From Macquaria australasica (Eukaryota > Chordata > Actinopteri > Centrarchiformes > Percichthyidae): a stretch of DNA of 64,000 nt. Under the pieces are notes generated by a model, which worked only from the letters and a program-made list of their open reading frames with translations, was not told where the DNA came from and made no database searches. The stretch covers positions 1 through 64,000 of the forward strand of contig SEMN01001204.1 of NCBI GenBank assembly GCA_005408345.1, read 5' to 3'. This document shows, piece after piece, positions 24,300 to 35,700 of the stretch (position 1 is its first letter; each line of letters begins with the position of its first letter). The translations under genes were made by a program, and so were the position numbers.

Positions 24300-25060
24300 G
24301 TAATTATTTTTTACTCCTAGTGTTGTCCTGTTTGATTTCCTGGAGGAGGAAGCCTCTATTCACACTGGTTTTATAGCAGCCACTTAGCTAACTGTTTGGT
24401 ATGTAGGATCAATCAACTGAAGAATGCTTTTTACAGAAAACGTCCCACATATTTTCTTAGGAACATACACTATACGGCAAAAAGTATCTGGACACGTCTG
24501 TGTACTCTTAATGTTACAGCATGCGATAGTTTACACAGTAGTGTTCTTACAACTCTGTGTCAACAGTTTGTGTTGACAGAGTTATGTGTTGACACAAGAA
24601 CATTTTTTATAAAGCAATCACCCCAATTTCAAGAAAAAGCTGAAGAAATCAAGCAAGGGGGGTCAAACAGGTTGACAAAATGCACAGATTTGCCAATGAT
24701 CATTAGTCAAGAGTGGTGTACAAAGCATTCAGGGAGCAGTTTCTCGTGTTCAACCAAATGTGACCCATCACTCTTTTTTTATGCCACTTTCTACTTCTAC
24801 TGCTGTACATTTATCTGACAGAATTGTGAAGGTGTCACTTTGGGCTCTGGCTCATTGTGACGCCATTTCTCACTATTTTCACAAGTTTTACAAACCAATC
24901 ATCAATGGATTAATAATCAGCAGATTAATCCAAAATGAAAACAATCATTTCAGACATATCAGTACATTTATTTGTTTGGATGTCTAGCTCAGCGGGAAGA
25001 CCGTGACATGTAGCTAAAAGGCTCAGGATGTAGGTAGTACATCCAAAACTGATGAATCCC
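24300..25060. other. Intergenic repeat fragments
   Basis: A solo Tc1-like terminal repeat (ACACTATACGGCAAAAAGTA, about 24467-24496) and MITE fragments (24765-24960) are present. There is no gene. Confidence 0.45.
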
Positions 25061-25267
25061 CCACCTTGAGCCTGGTTCTGCTCAAGGTTTCTACCTGTTA
25101 AAAGGGAGTTTTTCCTTGCCACTGTCGCATAGTGCTTGCTCATGGTTGGAACTGTTGGGTCTCTGTAAATATAAAGAGTCAGTCTAGACTTGCTCTATTC
25201 GGAAAAGTGCCCTGAGATAACTTTGTTATGATATGGCGCTATATAAATAAAACTGAATTGAATTGAA
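25061..25267 (+). mobile_element. L2-like LINE 3' tail
   Basis: This copy has CTCAAGGTTTCTACCTGTTA, then GTCGCATAGTGCTTGCTCA, then the GGCGCTATATAAATAAAACT end and GAATT repeats. It is the same family as the LINE at 5695-10117. Confidence 0.88.
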
Positions 25268-25530
25268 TGAATCATCACGGCTGATCGTGACGTTGGAAAA
25301 TGAGCCAACAATAGACATATATTTTAGTGTGACTCTGATATTACTGGAAATATTAGCTATATAGCTAGTGTTAGCCTTTCACTAATTACTAGTGTAATCT
25401 GGAAACCTCCACTGTTCTGTACGACTAAGAAAATTTCTTTATGCCAGAGGTCATCAACTACATTTGTCCAAGGACCAGAATTTTTCAAATCAGACAATGT
25501 GGGGGCCAGACTTTCAAATTTATTTATATA

Positions 25531-26302
25531 TACACCGATCAGCCATAACATTATGACCACTGACAGGTGAAGTGAAGAACATTGATTATCTCGTTACAAC
25601 GGCACCTGTCAGTGGGTGGGATATATTAGGCAGCAAGTGAACAAAAAGGAAAAATGGGCAAGCGTAAGGATGTGAGCGACTTTGACAAGAGCCAAATTGA
25701 GATGGCTAGACGACTGGGTCAGAGCATCTCCAAAACTGCAGCTCTTGTGGGGTGTTCCCGGTCTGCAGTGGTCAGTACCTACCAAAAGTGGTCCAAGGAA
25801 GGAAAACCGGTGAACCGGCGACAGGGTCATGGGCGGCTCAATGGTCCTGCCATTCATGTGGATGTTACTTTGACACGTACCACCTACCTAAACATTGTTG
25901 CAGACCAAGTACACCCCTTCATGGAAACGGTATTCCCTAATGGCAGTGGCCTCTCTCAGCAGGATAATGCGCCCTGCCACCCTGCAAAAATGGGTCTGGA
26001 ATGGTTTGAGGAACACGACAACGAGTTCAAGGTGTTGACTTGGCCTCCAAATTCCCCAGATCTCAATCCAATCGAGCATCTGTGGGAGGTGCTGGACAAA
26101 CAAGTCCGATCCATGGAGGCCCCACCTCGCAACTTACAGGACTTAAAGGATCTGCTGCTAATGTCTTGGTGCCAGATACCACAGCACACCTTCAGAGGTC
26201 TAGTGGAGTCGGTGCCTCGACAGGTCAGGGCTGTTTTGGCGGCAAAAGGGGGACCTACACCATATTAGGCAGGTGGTCATAATGTTATGGCTGATCGGTA
26301 TA
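25531..26302 (+). mobile_element. Internally deleted Tc1-like transposon
   Basis: Matching terminal inverted repeats of about 30 bp (CCGATCAGCCATAACATTAT at the left; its complement at the right) flank a shortened transposase gene, with TA at both ends. Total length is about 772 bp against roughly 1.2-1.6 kb for intact relatives. Confidence 0.9.
25654..26268 (+). pseudogene. Tc1-like transposase, first Asp region deleted
   Basis: This open frame of 204 codons has an N-terminal helix-turn-helix (IEMARRLGQSISKTAALVG, SRSAVVSTYQKW) joined directly to the second half of the DDE domain (LNIVADQVHPFM, QQDNAPCH with the second Asp, PNSPDLNPIEHLWE with the Glu). The central part, including the motif with the first catalytic Asp, is missing between RRQGHGR and IHVDVT. 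The frame stays open across the deletion, so a DNA-binding but inactive protein could be made. Confidence 0.88.
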
Positions 26303-26579
26303 AAAAAAAAAAAAATATATATATATATAATTAGCCTACTATTGTTTAATATTTTCACTTCTTTTTTTTTTACAAAATTGTTATTTTTGTTAGTCTATCA
26401 GTGTGAACAGATTTCTAAAAAAATGACACTTAACATATGAAACACAATTGCAGAATGCAGTCCTGATTGGCAGGACAAATTAATCAGTTTTGGTGCTATC
26501 AATGTCCTGATTGGTGGAAAATGCTTGCAAGAAGCAGGAAAAAAAACCTTTTGAATCGTTTGTCAGACACACAAAAAGT

Positions 26580-26651
26580 ATGTGAAAAAAATAAAAGGAA
26601 ATGTTAAATGAGAGCATGTGAAAAAAATAAAAGGAAATGTTAAATGAGAGC
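26580..26651. repeat. 36-bp perfect tandem duplication
   Basis: Two identical 36-bp units (26580-26615 and 26616-26651) containing AAAATAAAAGGAAATGTTAA lie inside the hAT-like element. Confidence 0.9.
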
Positions 26652-26727
26652 TATAAGTTTGTCCCCATTCTTGCGTGAAAATATGGCACAAGCCGCATTC
26701 CATTCATAGAAGAATAAAAGATTTCAA

Positions 26728-26796
26728 CAATCCGGCTCGAACCGAGAACCTCTGGCTATGAGGCGACAGTGCCAACCACTGCACCGCTAGCTTAAA
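26728..26796 (-). repeat. tRNA-like SINE head
   Basis: On the minus strand GCGGTGCAGTGGTTGGCACT (A-box-like) is followed by GGTTCTCGGTTCGAGCCGG (B-box-like), spaced as in a tRNA promoter. No clean cloverleaf forms, so I call it a tRNA-derived SINE fragment, not a tRNA gene. Confidence 0.5.
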
Positions 26797-26898
26797 TACT
26801 TTAGCGCATTTTTTCCTACTCATATTTTCTGAATTCATTTATGTTCTGCGGGCCAGATGTGGCCTGGGTGCCACCAGTTGACGAACCCTGCCTTATGC

Positions 26899-27890
26899 CA
26901 CATAGGTTTTGTTAAATGAATGTAGGTTTCTTAATTTGCTTCTTTTATTCATTTGCAGTTTTTACTTTCAATCTCAACCTGTCAAATGACCCTGTTGACT
27001 GTTTTTCTCTTCAGTTTCTAAACTGAATTGAGAAAGAAGTGAGCAGTAATAATCATGTCCCACTCCAGTACACTAATCCCATGATTAGACCAGACACCTG
27101 CATGTTAACAGCAGCACAGTGCCTCTCTGTGGCCTGACCTGCACCATTTACTTTGTATGTATGCGACTTCAGCATTTCTTTCAGAAGATGCTAAATATGT
27201 GTCACGCAACTTAGCACTTCATTTTTCAGATGGCTGAATAACACAACTTCAGACTGCCTTCATTTACATTTGTTGTTTTTTTATAATACATATTTCAGTA
27301 AAATCTACTTCAATACACTGATAGTACAAGAAAAAAAATAGTATAATATACTTCAGATCATGTGGAGCACACCATTTAGTTCTCTGATCTCGACGCAGAC
27401 ATCCTTTCACTCCGTTTTTATGAACAGTAAAAAAAAGATGTGTTGGGAGAATCAGGTGACAGTGCGGTGGAGTAACAGAACTCTGCAGACAAACCATTAG
27501 ACTGAAGCAGACGAGGAAACAAAGAGATTAATTCAAACTACTGCTGCGCTGATACATACAGTATCAAAAACTGCTTTTTACACAAAGTCTTGTCAGGCTT
27601 TTTATATTACATTTGATTAAAAAAAGGAGGTTTTTCATTTACAATCTAAGGCTGCCCATGTCTTCTGAGCTCTGAAGGATCTGTGTGTGTGTGTGTGTGT
27701 GTTTCTACAACAGTCCCTTTAATCCTTTGTGGGGCTTCAGCAGTCTCCAGGTGTTCAGTCTGAGCCAATCAGAGAGCAGCTCTGCTCTGTGGTGGGGGTG
27801 TGTGGGATGTGTCCTGCACTTCCTCAGCAGTGTCCACAGTCACTTCCTGTACCCCCCCCCCCCCAGTGGCCCCGGCTCAGGGCGGAGCTC
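26899..27890 (-). other. elf2 3' flank and presumed 3'UTR
   Basis: There are no coding exons here. A GT microsatellite (27681-27702) and a run of C (27853-27864) are present. On the minus strand ATTAAA at 27723-27718 is the nearest poly(A)-like hexamer after the elf2 stop. This is the intergenic gap between convergent noct and elf2. Confidence 0.4.
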
Positions 27891-28998
27891 TCAAGATGAT
27901 GGGGTTTTTGCTGCTGCTGCTGGTGGACTGGAGGGGGGTGGAGCCTCAGCTGCTGCCTCTGATTGTGCTGCCTCGCGCTGACTGCTAGAGGGCTTCGGGG
28001 GCTTGGTGGGGGTTTTGGGTGGGGCAGGGTGAGGCTGGCTGACCTGGATAGAGAGCTGTGGCAGCGGCTGGGCCACTGCTGCCGGTTTAGCCAGGATGAG
28101 CTGTGGTGCTGGCCGGCCCGCTGTTAGCTGGACCGTAGGGGCAGGGGTGGCTGGTTTAGCGGCGGCCTGCGCTAACTGTGCAGCAACGGGTTTAGCCTGG
28201 ATGAGCTGCGCGATCTGGCCTGACGGGTTGGCCTGCATGAGTGTGGCCAGCTGGTTGGCCGGGATGGTGATGATGGTGATCTTCTCTCCTGCTTTGGAGC
28301 CAGCGGGCAGCATGGTGGGCAGAGCCTGGATGACCAGTTTGGGGGGAGAGCTAGCGGAGGCGTTGGCTACCGTTACTGGGACTCCTGTGGTGGTGAGGAT
28401 GGAGGACGAATTTAACGTCACCTGACCAAGTGAGTTGGTCATGACCACGGGCATGGCTCGGATGGACCTGCAAGGAGAAAGCACTGTATTTAAATACACT
28501 GTATTTCTGTATTTATTTATAAACCAATACATAAATAAATACAGAAAATGTCAAGTGTTTGGCTGGATAGACATGATTTAGAACTGAATTACAAATAGAG
28601 AGAAGGAGAGCAGGTCTGATGAATATGGTTGATGGAACGAATGCTCGAATTTCAAAAAACATATTTGACTACTACACAAATACACACCATCTACACAAAT
28701 ACCAAACTGTGACACGTTCATGAGAAACAGTAAACGGAGACCTGGTGGCGGCGTTGCTGGGGATGACGGTGACGTAGGTCTGCTGAGGCTGTGTGGCGAC
28801 GGGGAAGTTGGTGCCCAGGCTGGCGGGGCCCTGCTGGTGAGCCGTGTGCTGGCCAGAGACCACGCCCTCGCTGTCCTCCACCTCCTCGCCGTCCTCCTCG
28901 TCATCAATCACCCGGATGTTCTTGGGCATGTCTTTGAACTGGTAGGCCAGTCGCTGACCCTCCACTTTGGCCAGGATGCCACGCTGGTAGTAATACCT

Positions 28999-29029
<31 letters not shown>

Positions 29030-29763
29030 GTTATTATATGTGACAGACTCAGACTCAGTTCAGGACCAGAAAGGGTCAGGTGTTTGTGGAGAGGACAGGC
29101 TGACCTCAGGGCTCGGCCCATGGTCTCGTAGTTCATGTCTGGCTTGTTCTTGTGTTTGCCCCACAGTTTGGACACGGCCTTGGAGTCGACCAGTTTGAAG
29201 ATGCCCTTCTCCCTCTGCATCCACTTGATGTACCTGGGACAGGTGTTTTTATCCTGCAGCAGCTCCAGCAGGAACTCCCACAGGTAGGTGGTGTTGCCTT
29301 GAGGACACACGATACAATATCATGAGATCCTGAAGCTCTGCATCGTATAGTTTCCTTCACAAAGTATCAGTGTGCTGATGGTCTCTCCCACAGTCACTTC
29401 GGTAATGGAACGGTTCATCAAACCCCACAAAATAATATACTAATTATAATATATTATATTACTAATATATCTAATTCTGGGAAGTTTTGAGATTATTTTT
29501 TGGTACAGCCCAAGACATAAAAAAAAAACAAACTTAAATGATCTGGTACCAATGTTCTCATACATTACTTTTTACTCCACTTCACAGAACAGAATTCTCT
29601 AGATTGAATTTAAACCTCAAGTCAATTGATGGCACGTTGTGCACGGCTGTGACTTCAGAGCTGGGACAAACCTTTGCCCTCCCTCGACCTCTTCTTGATT
29701 CCCAGGTCAAAGGAGCCGTTGGAAGCAGGCTGGTGTGTCTTGGGCTTACGTCCGCCTGCACTC

Positions 29764-29799
<36 letters not shown>

Positions 29800-32700
29800 T
29801 CAAGATCATTGTGAAAGATGAACCCCAGATGAATTTTGAGAGTTCCATGTGAGCAGGTCAATGAGGGCCCAGTCACATCCCTTGTCACCCTCCCCTCATC
29901 GTCTGGTAAGTCCACATCATTTTCAAACATGCTTCATAGTTCTGTTGTTAGCCTTGGAGTGTACAACCCCACTTCACTGACTCATGTGTTGCACAGTCAA
30001 GAAATCATTATGGTTGGGAAATGGGAGACGTCTTCAGACCAGACATATTGTAGAGGACCTTTGGCCTCAGCTACTGTACAAAACAGCAGGAGCTTTTATC
30101 CACTGAGCCCAGTACTGGCACCATTTCATGTTTTGAATGCCAAGGTAACATGAGAGGTTTTGTAGTGACACTGACCTCCTCTCTTCTTCTTGGCAGCAGG
30201 TTCACATTCCGGAGGGATGGGGAAGGACTCCTCCTCTATGGGTCCACACTCTGTCGACACCTCCACCACCGTCTCCATCATCACATCCTCTGCTGACCGG
30301 GGGGGATAATTAAAATTATCGTTGGTTGCAGCCCTAGAAACAATCTAGGTGATCGCCTCAAGTCATTTCACACAGGTGGCTAGCAGGTAGCTTGTATATG
30401 CGGAGTGTAAAGACACGACTGGTGAACTAAATTGTTGGAATCTCCCAGTTAAACTTTACTTTCTAACATCGTCACTCTCAAAGTTCGGATTTAAGACCTC
30501 TGTCTTTGAAGCTAACGTTAGAAATTTTTTGTGATTTTAACATGTAAACAAAGCATTCTGGTGCACTCTGAGAAGACAAAGGGAAAAGACAACATTTGCC
30601 AAGAGGGCATGAGAGCCCTTGTTGCTGTAATTGATTTGTTTTGTGCAGATGCTGCATTTTGCACACCCTGCTTTAAACATTTATTTTTTAAATACTGTGA
30701 CAGCGGGAAGCTGTGCTGGACTCCCTTCACCTCTGTTTTCGCCTCAACCTTTAGCCACGCCCAGCTCCATCTGCACCTCAGCCCTGAGTCAAGCTGCACT
30801 ACATAAATAGCATCTTCCTCTTTAAACTCTCTCATTCTCGAATATAATTGTCCAGATATTATCAGCTGGCTTCATGACCTCCTTTTTCATTATCATAAAA
30901 GTTTGTTAAGGCTAACTCCAACTGCATCCGTCAAGGTTAAATGATCCGTCAGAGCCGGTGTTTCCTAACGTTTTTGTTTTTATTTCCCTCGTAACTTACG
31001 ACAATGACGGACATTAAAATCAGATAACAATACGGATGCAGTGGGAGTTTAGCCTTAACAAACTTATATTTCTGAACTGTAACAGAATCAGACTGTATGG
31101 TTGTAATACACAATTTACGTTAGCTCACGTACTAACAAGCTGGTAAGCTTTCCATTATAAACAGGTTGGGAAAGATTTGATGGGGTAACGTTAGGAAATA
31201 ATTATCATGACACAACTTGATTTGGCAAGTTAACGTTATTTTAGCAACTAGTTACCTAACGTTAAATCAGTTAAACAGCATATTAGGTCGTCGGCAGCAA
31301 ACCAGACTAACCTCAAAACTAGTGTCCATCGTAGTAGTACCGCGAAGTCTTTATACATCTATAGAAAAGATGATGCAGTTATCTTGATTCTGATTGGCCA
31401 AAGAATTCGAAACGTCTCACCAAAGATGTTTTATTGAGAAGAAGATCGCGACGTGACAACAGCTTTCTGAAACGTCAACAACTAAAATTGCGCTTGCCAC
31501 TTAATACCCCCCCCCCCCCCAAAATAAAATTATATTTTGATTCAAAATGGTGAATTTTGCCAAAAAGCGACTAGTTTGCAGGTATGCAACAGTATCATCA
31601 GTGGTTGTCAGTCTCATATCAAACTATTGTCAGACATGTCTTACCAGCATTATCACAATAACTGGCCAACTATGTAGCTGTTAGCAATAAATATAAGGGC
31701 ACCTTAGAAAGCCATGTTTAAATATCAAATTCATTGATTTTTATAGATCACTGCTTTTCTTTTACTGGCAGGTTTGAACCCTGTGAGGACGAGCAGTTAC
31801 AGCTGATTCTGTTCATCAAGACACATCTGTGATTGAGCTGGGTACAAACTTGGTATGTTTAACATTATGTGCTACAGGTCTGGAGTTTAATTCTAGGAAA
31901 TAAAAGCATCAAAACTATTTAAACTGCAATGTTCAAATTGTTCAGCCATCCCCCTCCAATGTCCTGTCCCAACATGGTAATACTTCTACCTGTAACATTA
32001 TATTTGGAGTAAGTAACCCAATTACAACTCATTAGAATCACCTCAGGACAAGGTCTTCCATTTCATGACCAGAGCAATATTAATTCTACACGAAATATAT
32101 ACAAGGTGCCCTGGTGTTAACATCATAAAGAATAATACATTTTTATGAAACACAAAACTAACCTTCAGGGGAAAAGAGCAAAATAAATGAGACATTAGTT
32201 TAATGAGTGGTTGTTCACCTGTGTTGCGTTCACTGTGCAGTCCTCCAGGAGACTCCATGTGGAGGAGAGCTTCAGCTGCTTCAAACGTTTTGTCAAAACA
32301 AACCATGTCGTGAGCCGACATCTCCACTGAGGAGAGGAGCAGAGAGAAGGCTGTCAGTACACGGACGTCTGCAGACAGCACATGCTCGCTGAGGACAGAC
32401 AACATCAAGTAACAGCACAAAGATCCGGTTTCTGGAGAGAAAAGCTTATATTCACAACAGTCCAGTGCTGCAACCTCAACTATTTACTATTTCACTTCCT
32501 TGTTTGAGCTTTGTAGAGGCAGTCTGTCCCTCCCTTCCTGTTTCCAGTAACCTGGTCTACATACTGTAGTTAGACATGGTTCCTGCCAGCAGAGGGCAGC
32601 CTACTGCTGTCACACACATCAACAGCAGATCAACACCTCTCTATAATGAACAGCTACCATTGAGTGTTTTTCAGAAAGTTAAAGGACAGATGTTTTTTTG

Positions 32701-35700
32701 TTTTACATGGAACTGAATGTAAGCTGATTTCAACAAAGCTGATATGAGACCTGAAGTCCACAACATTTAGCAAACAGACAAGATGCATAGAGTTCAAGCA
32801 CGGATCTGGATTCATTAAAAGTTTGATTATTAGCAGCAGAAAAAACCTGACATCGCACAGTTCTATACAATGAATTTAAATGTAGTGTTTTCTGTACATA
32901 AAGCTGTGTTTTATCACGCCTACTGCCTGCCACACAATCCTTAATAATAAAAATCCATCATGAAATGTTAGCTGTCACAGGTTTCAGAGGAGTTATTAAA
33001 GTTGTGTTTACATCATCTCTGATGGAATTATTGAATAAATGTGGTTCATCAGGACGAGTATAGTTGATGGTAACTACACTCGTTCAGGACAGTTTTTTTA
33101 TCTAGAGTAAAATGACATCAGGTGGCTCTAACAGACAACACATCACATCAGCTATAGGAAGACAGTCACCTTTACCTCACATAACAACAATCCATGTAGC
33201 TGCAGCCTTCAGCTCTCCTAACAGCTTTTCACTTTTACAGGCTTCACATGAAGCCGGGCAGGATTTTATCCATCTTTTACTTTGCGTTAACTCACACGTT
33301 GAACACGTTTGAATCAACCTTTCTGCACAGCCAAAACATCTACGCTCACACTCTGTGATCCACGTGTCGCGAGATGGGCGCACCCACTGAACATAAACAT
33401 TGAACCCCTGATGGATTTTGTCCATTGACAAAGTTTTATTCAAACAAGAAGGTAACAAAATGTTGACAAAAAAAACATAGAAAGGCAGCTTTTTTGTTCA
33501 TTTTTCTCTTTGACCATAAAGCAAGAAAAAAAGGAACAATATCCGCTGGAGGACGTGAACCAAAGTTCACCACAGTTTTGACCACAACACGTAAAATACT
33601 CAGCCAATAATATTAAAACGAGCCCACAACAGCTGAAAACAGATCGTCTGACAGCAGCACTGTGGGGAACGGAACACACAACTGCTTAAACTTTGGAAGA
33701 CAGCATTTCTTCATCTGGTTGTCCAACAGTCTGATTGTCGATCAGGTAATTCATCTCAAACTGATCGCCAAACGACTCAAAAGATTCGGAGGAAATTCAT
33801 CCTGTCAGTGTAAAGCTGGATTTATGTTTGATCCAAGGGGTTAAAGTCACAGTGAAACTGCAGTTAGAGAGTCTATATCCTCTGTAATGTGACAGATTTC
33901 CCAGGCCCCTTTCCTGTCTCTCTACTGTCCTGTCAAACAGCGAAATGCCAAAAAAAAAAAAAGAGCTTGGGAGCAGTGGGACTGCCGCCTCTACACACAA
34001 ACAGCGGGATGAAAAAAGTGACAGTTCTGAGGACAGGGCCGAGCTTCGCTTTGTGACGCACCGCTGGGCCAAACTAAGTTAATGTAGTTAAAGGGGAACT
34101 CCACACTACATTGTTTTTAGATTCTTGTTGGCATATGACATTAATAGCTGTGATTCTTCCAACAAAATGCACATTGTGTATAAAAACTACTTTTATATGT
34201 GTCTTGGGTTTGAAAGTTCAGTTCAGCCGAATACTCCGGCCCCCCAACCGTGACGAAGACTGCAAGGTCTTTGTCGTTTGTTGACGTAATGAGATAAATG
34301 AGTAATCATAAGAGCAGGATTACAACTTAGAAAATGTATTTGTCATTTCACTGTGTCTTTAATGGAAGTCCTGCTGTAGATAGCTACAGCGCAGGTTTGG
34401 ATTTAGAGCTCAGGGCCAGATTTCACCTGGTGATATTACAACTCTAAATGGGTGTGTCATATGTGACCGGGATGTACCACGCTTTAATTCTGTTGGGGCT
34501 GTAATTAATAATTGGAGAGGGAGGGAGAATGAATGGTGAATTACTGAACAGCCTTCATGATGTTAATCCCACTTCAACCCCCGATGAACTTTTTCAAAAC
34601 AACCACATTGATTATCTGTGAATCCAGCCACTTGTTATGAGTCAGATGTAACACTGAGGGAAGTCGGTCTCACCAGTCTCGGCCACCTCTGTGACCACCT
34701 CCTGCTCCTCGGCCACATCCTGCATCAGGTACGTCTCATCATCATAAACCAGGACCTGCGCCGAGTAGCACTCCTCCACCTGGGCGCTGGTTACCTCCTC
34801 CACGATCACCGCCGGACAGCCCTCCTCCTGCAGCACCACGCCCTCCTCCTCTTCCACATCTTCCTCCACCTCCTCTCCGCCCCCCACAATCACCGCCTCT
34901 ACTTCCTGCTGAACCACTTCATCGTCGTCGTCCTCCTCCTCCTCCTCGGTGGGCTGCTGCTCACACTGAACAGTTTGAAAAGATGTGAACAGGTGAGATG
35001 TTTAGTGATGTCACCAGATAGCAGCAGTTAACTTGGTGAGTATAATGTTCTTATTACGGATAGAAATGATGAACACCAAGAAAAGGAAGGAAACCACACT
35101 TCCCCATTATCTGTGTTTGGGAAGTTTAATCCATTGATCCACTTCCTTAAAGCATTGAAATAAAACGTGTGCATTGTGCAGTTGAATGCTATATTAGTTC
35201 TACTAAGATTCTATCAGTTTCTCACCAGACTTAAGACTCCTTTAGCAACCTTTTGGGCAGACCTTAACTCAGGGTACCCAGGGTTCTCCAAGTTAAATTT
35301 AAGACTTTTTAAGGCAAAAGTATGAAGGATATAATGGAAAATCAGTATGGATTTTAACCCCTAGAATAGAATTATTTACCAAGTAAAGTTACTTGAATTT
35401 AATAAAACATTTTATTATAATACTCACATTCATATTTAATACACAATAGCACATGCAAGGTGTTTCGCGCTCTTTATATGGCAGTCCAAAACTATGGGTG
35501 GCATCGTCCCTATCTTGAAAGATTTTCGGTACAAACAGGAACAGACTTAACCCATTTGTATTTTGGATTCTGCTGCCACTTAGGGTTAAAACAACACTTG
35601 CCCATTCTGAGGCGACGAGCGAATGTTAGCTTGTTAGTAGCAAGGTTTTGTTTTCTGTCCTGATATCTGACTGATTCGTGCTAGAGCTCACGCACACTCG

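Larger units (their letters stand above)
25445..26890. mobile_element. hAT-like non-autonomous element with 8-bp target duplication
   Basis: The left end CAGAGGTCATCAACTACATT and right end (reverse complement CAGGGTTCGTCAACTGGTGG) form imperfect inverted repeats of the CAGgGGTCgtCAAC type seen in hAT elements. The flanks CTTTATGC (25437-25444) and CCTTATGC (26891-26898) match at 7 of 8 bases, the hAT target-duplication length. There is no hAT transposase inside. A Tc1-like element (25531-26302) is inserted within it. Confidence 0.65.

Noticed and set aside
26580..26651. CRISPR-like repeat array
   Set aside because: Only two adjacent 36-bp copies with no spacer, in a eukaryotic transposon.
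26728..26796. A functional tRNA gene
   Set aside because: A and B boxes are visible but no stable cloverleaf or acceptor stem; it fits a SINE fragment.
28096..29043. Plus-strand frames over elf2 exons 7 and 8
   Set aside because: They are antisense shadows of Ala/Pro-rich coding exons.
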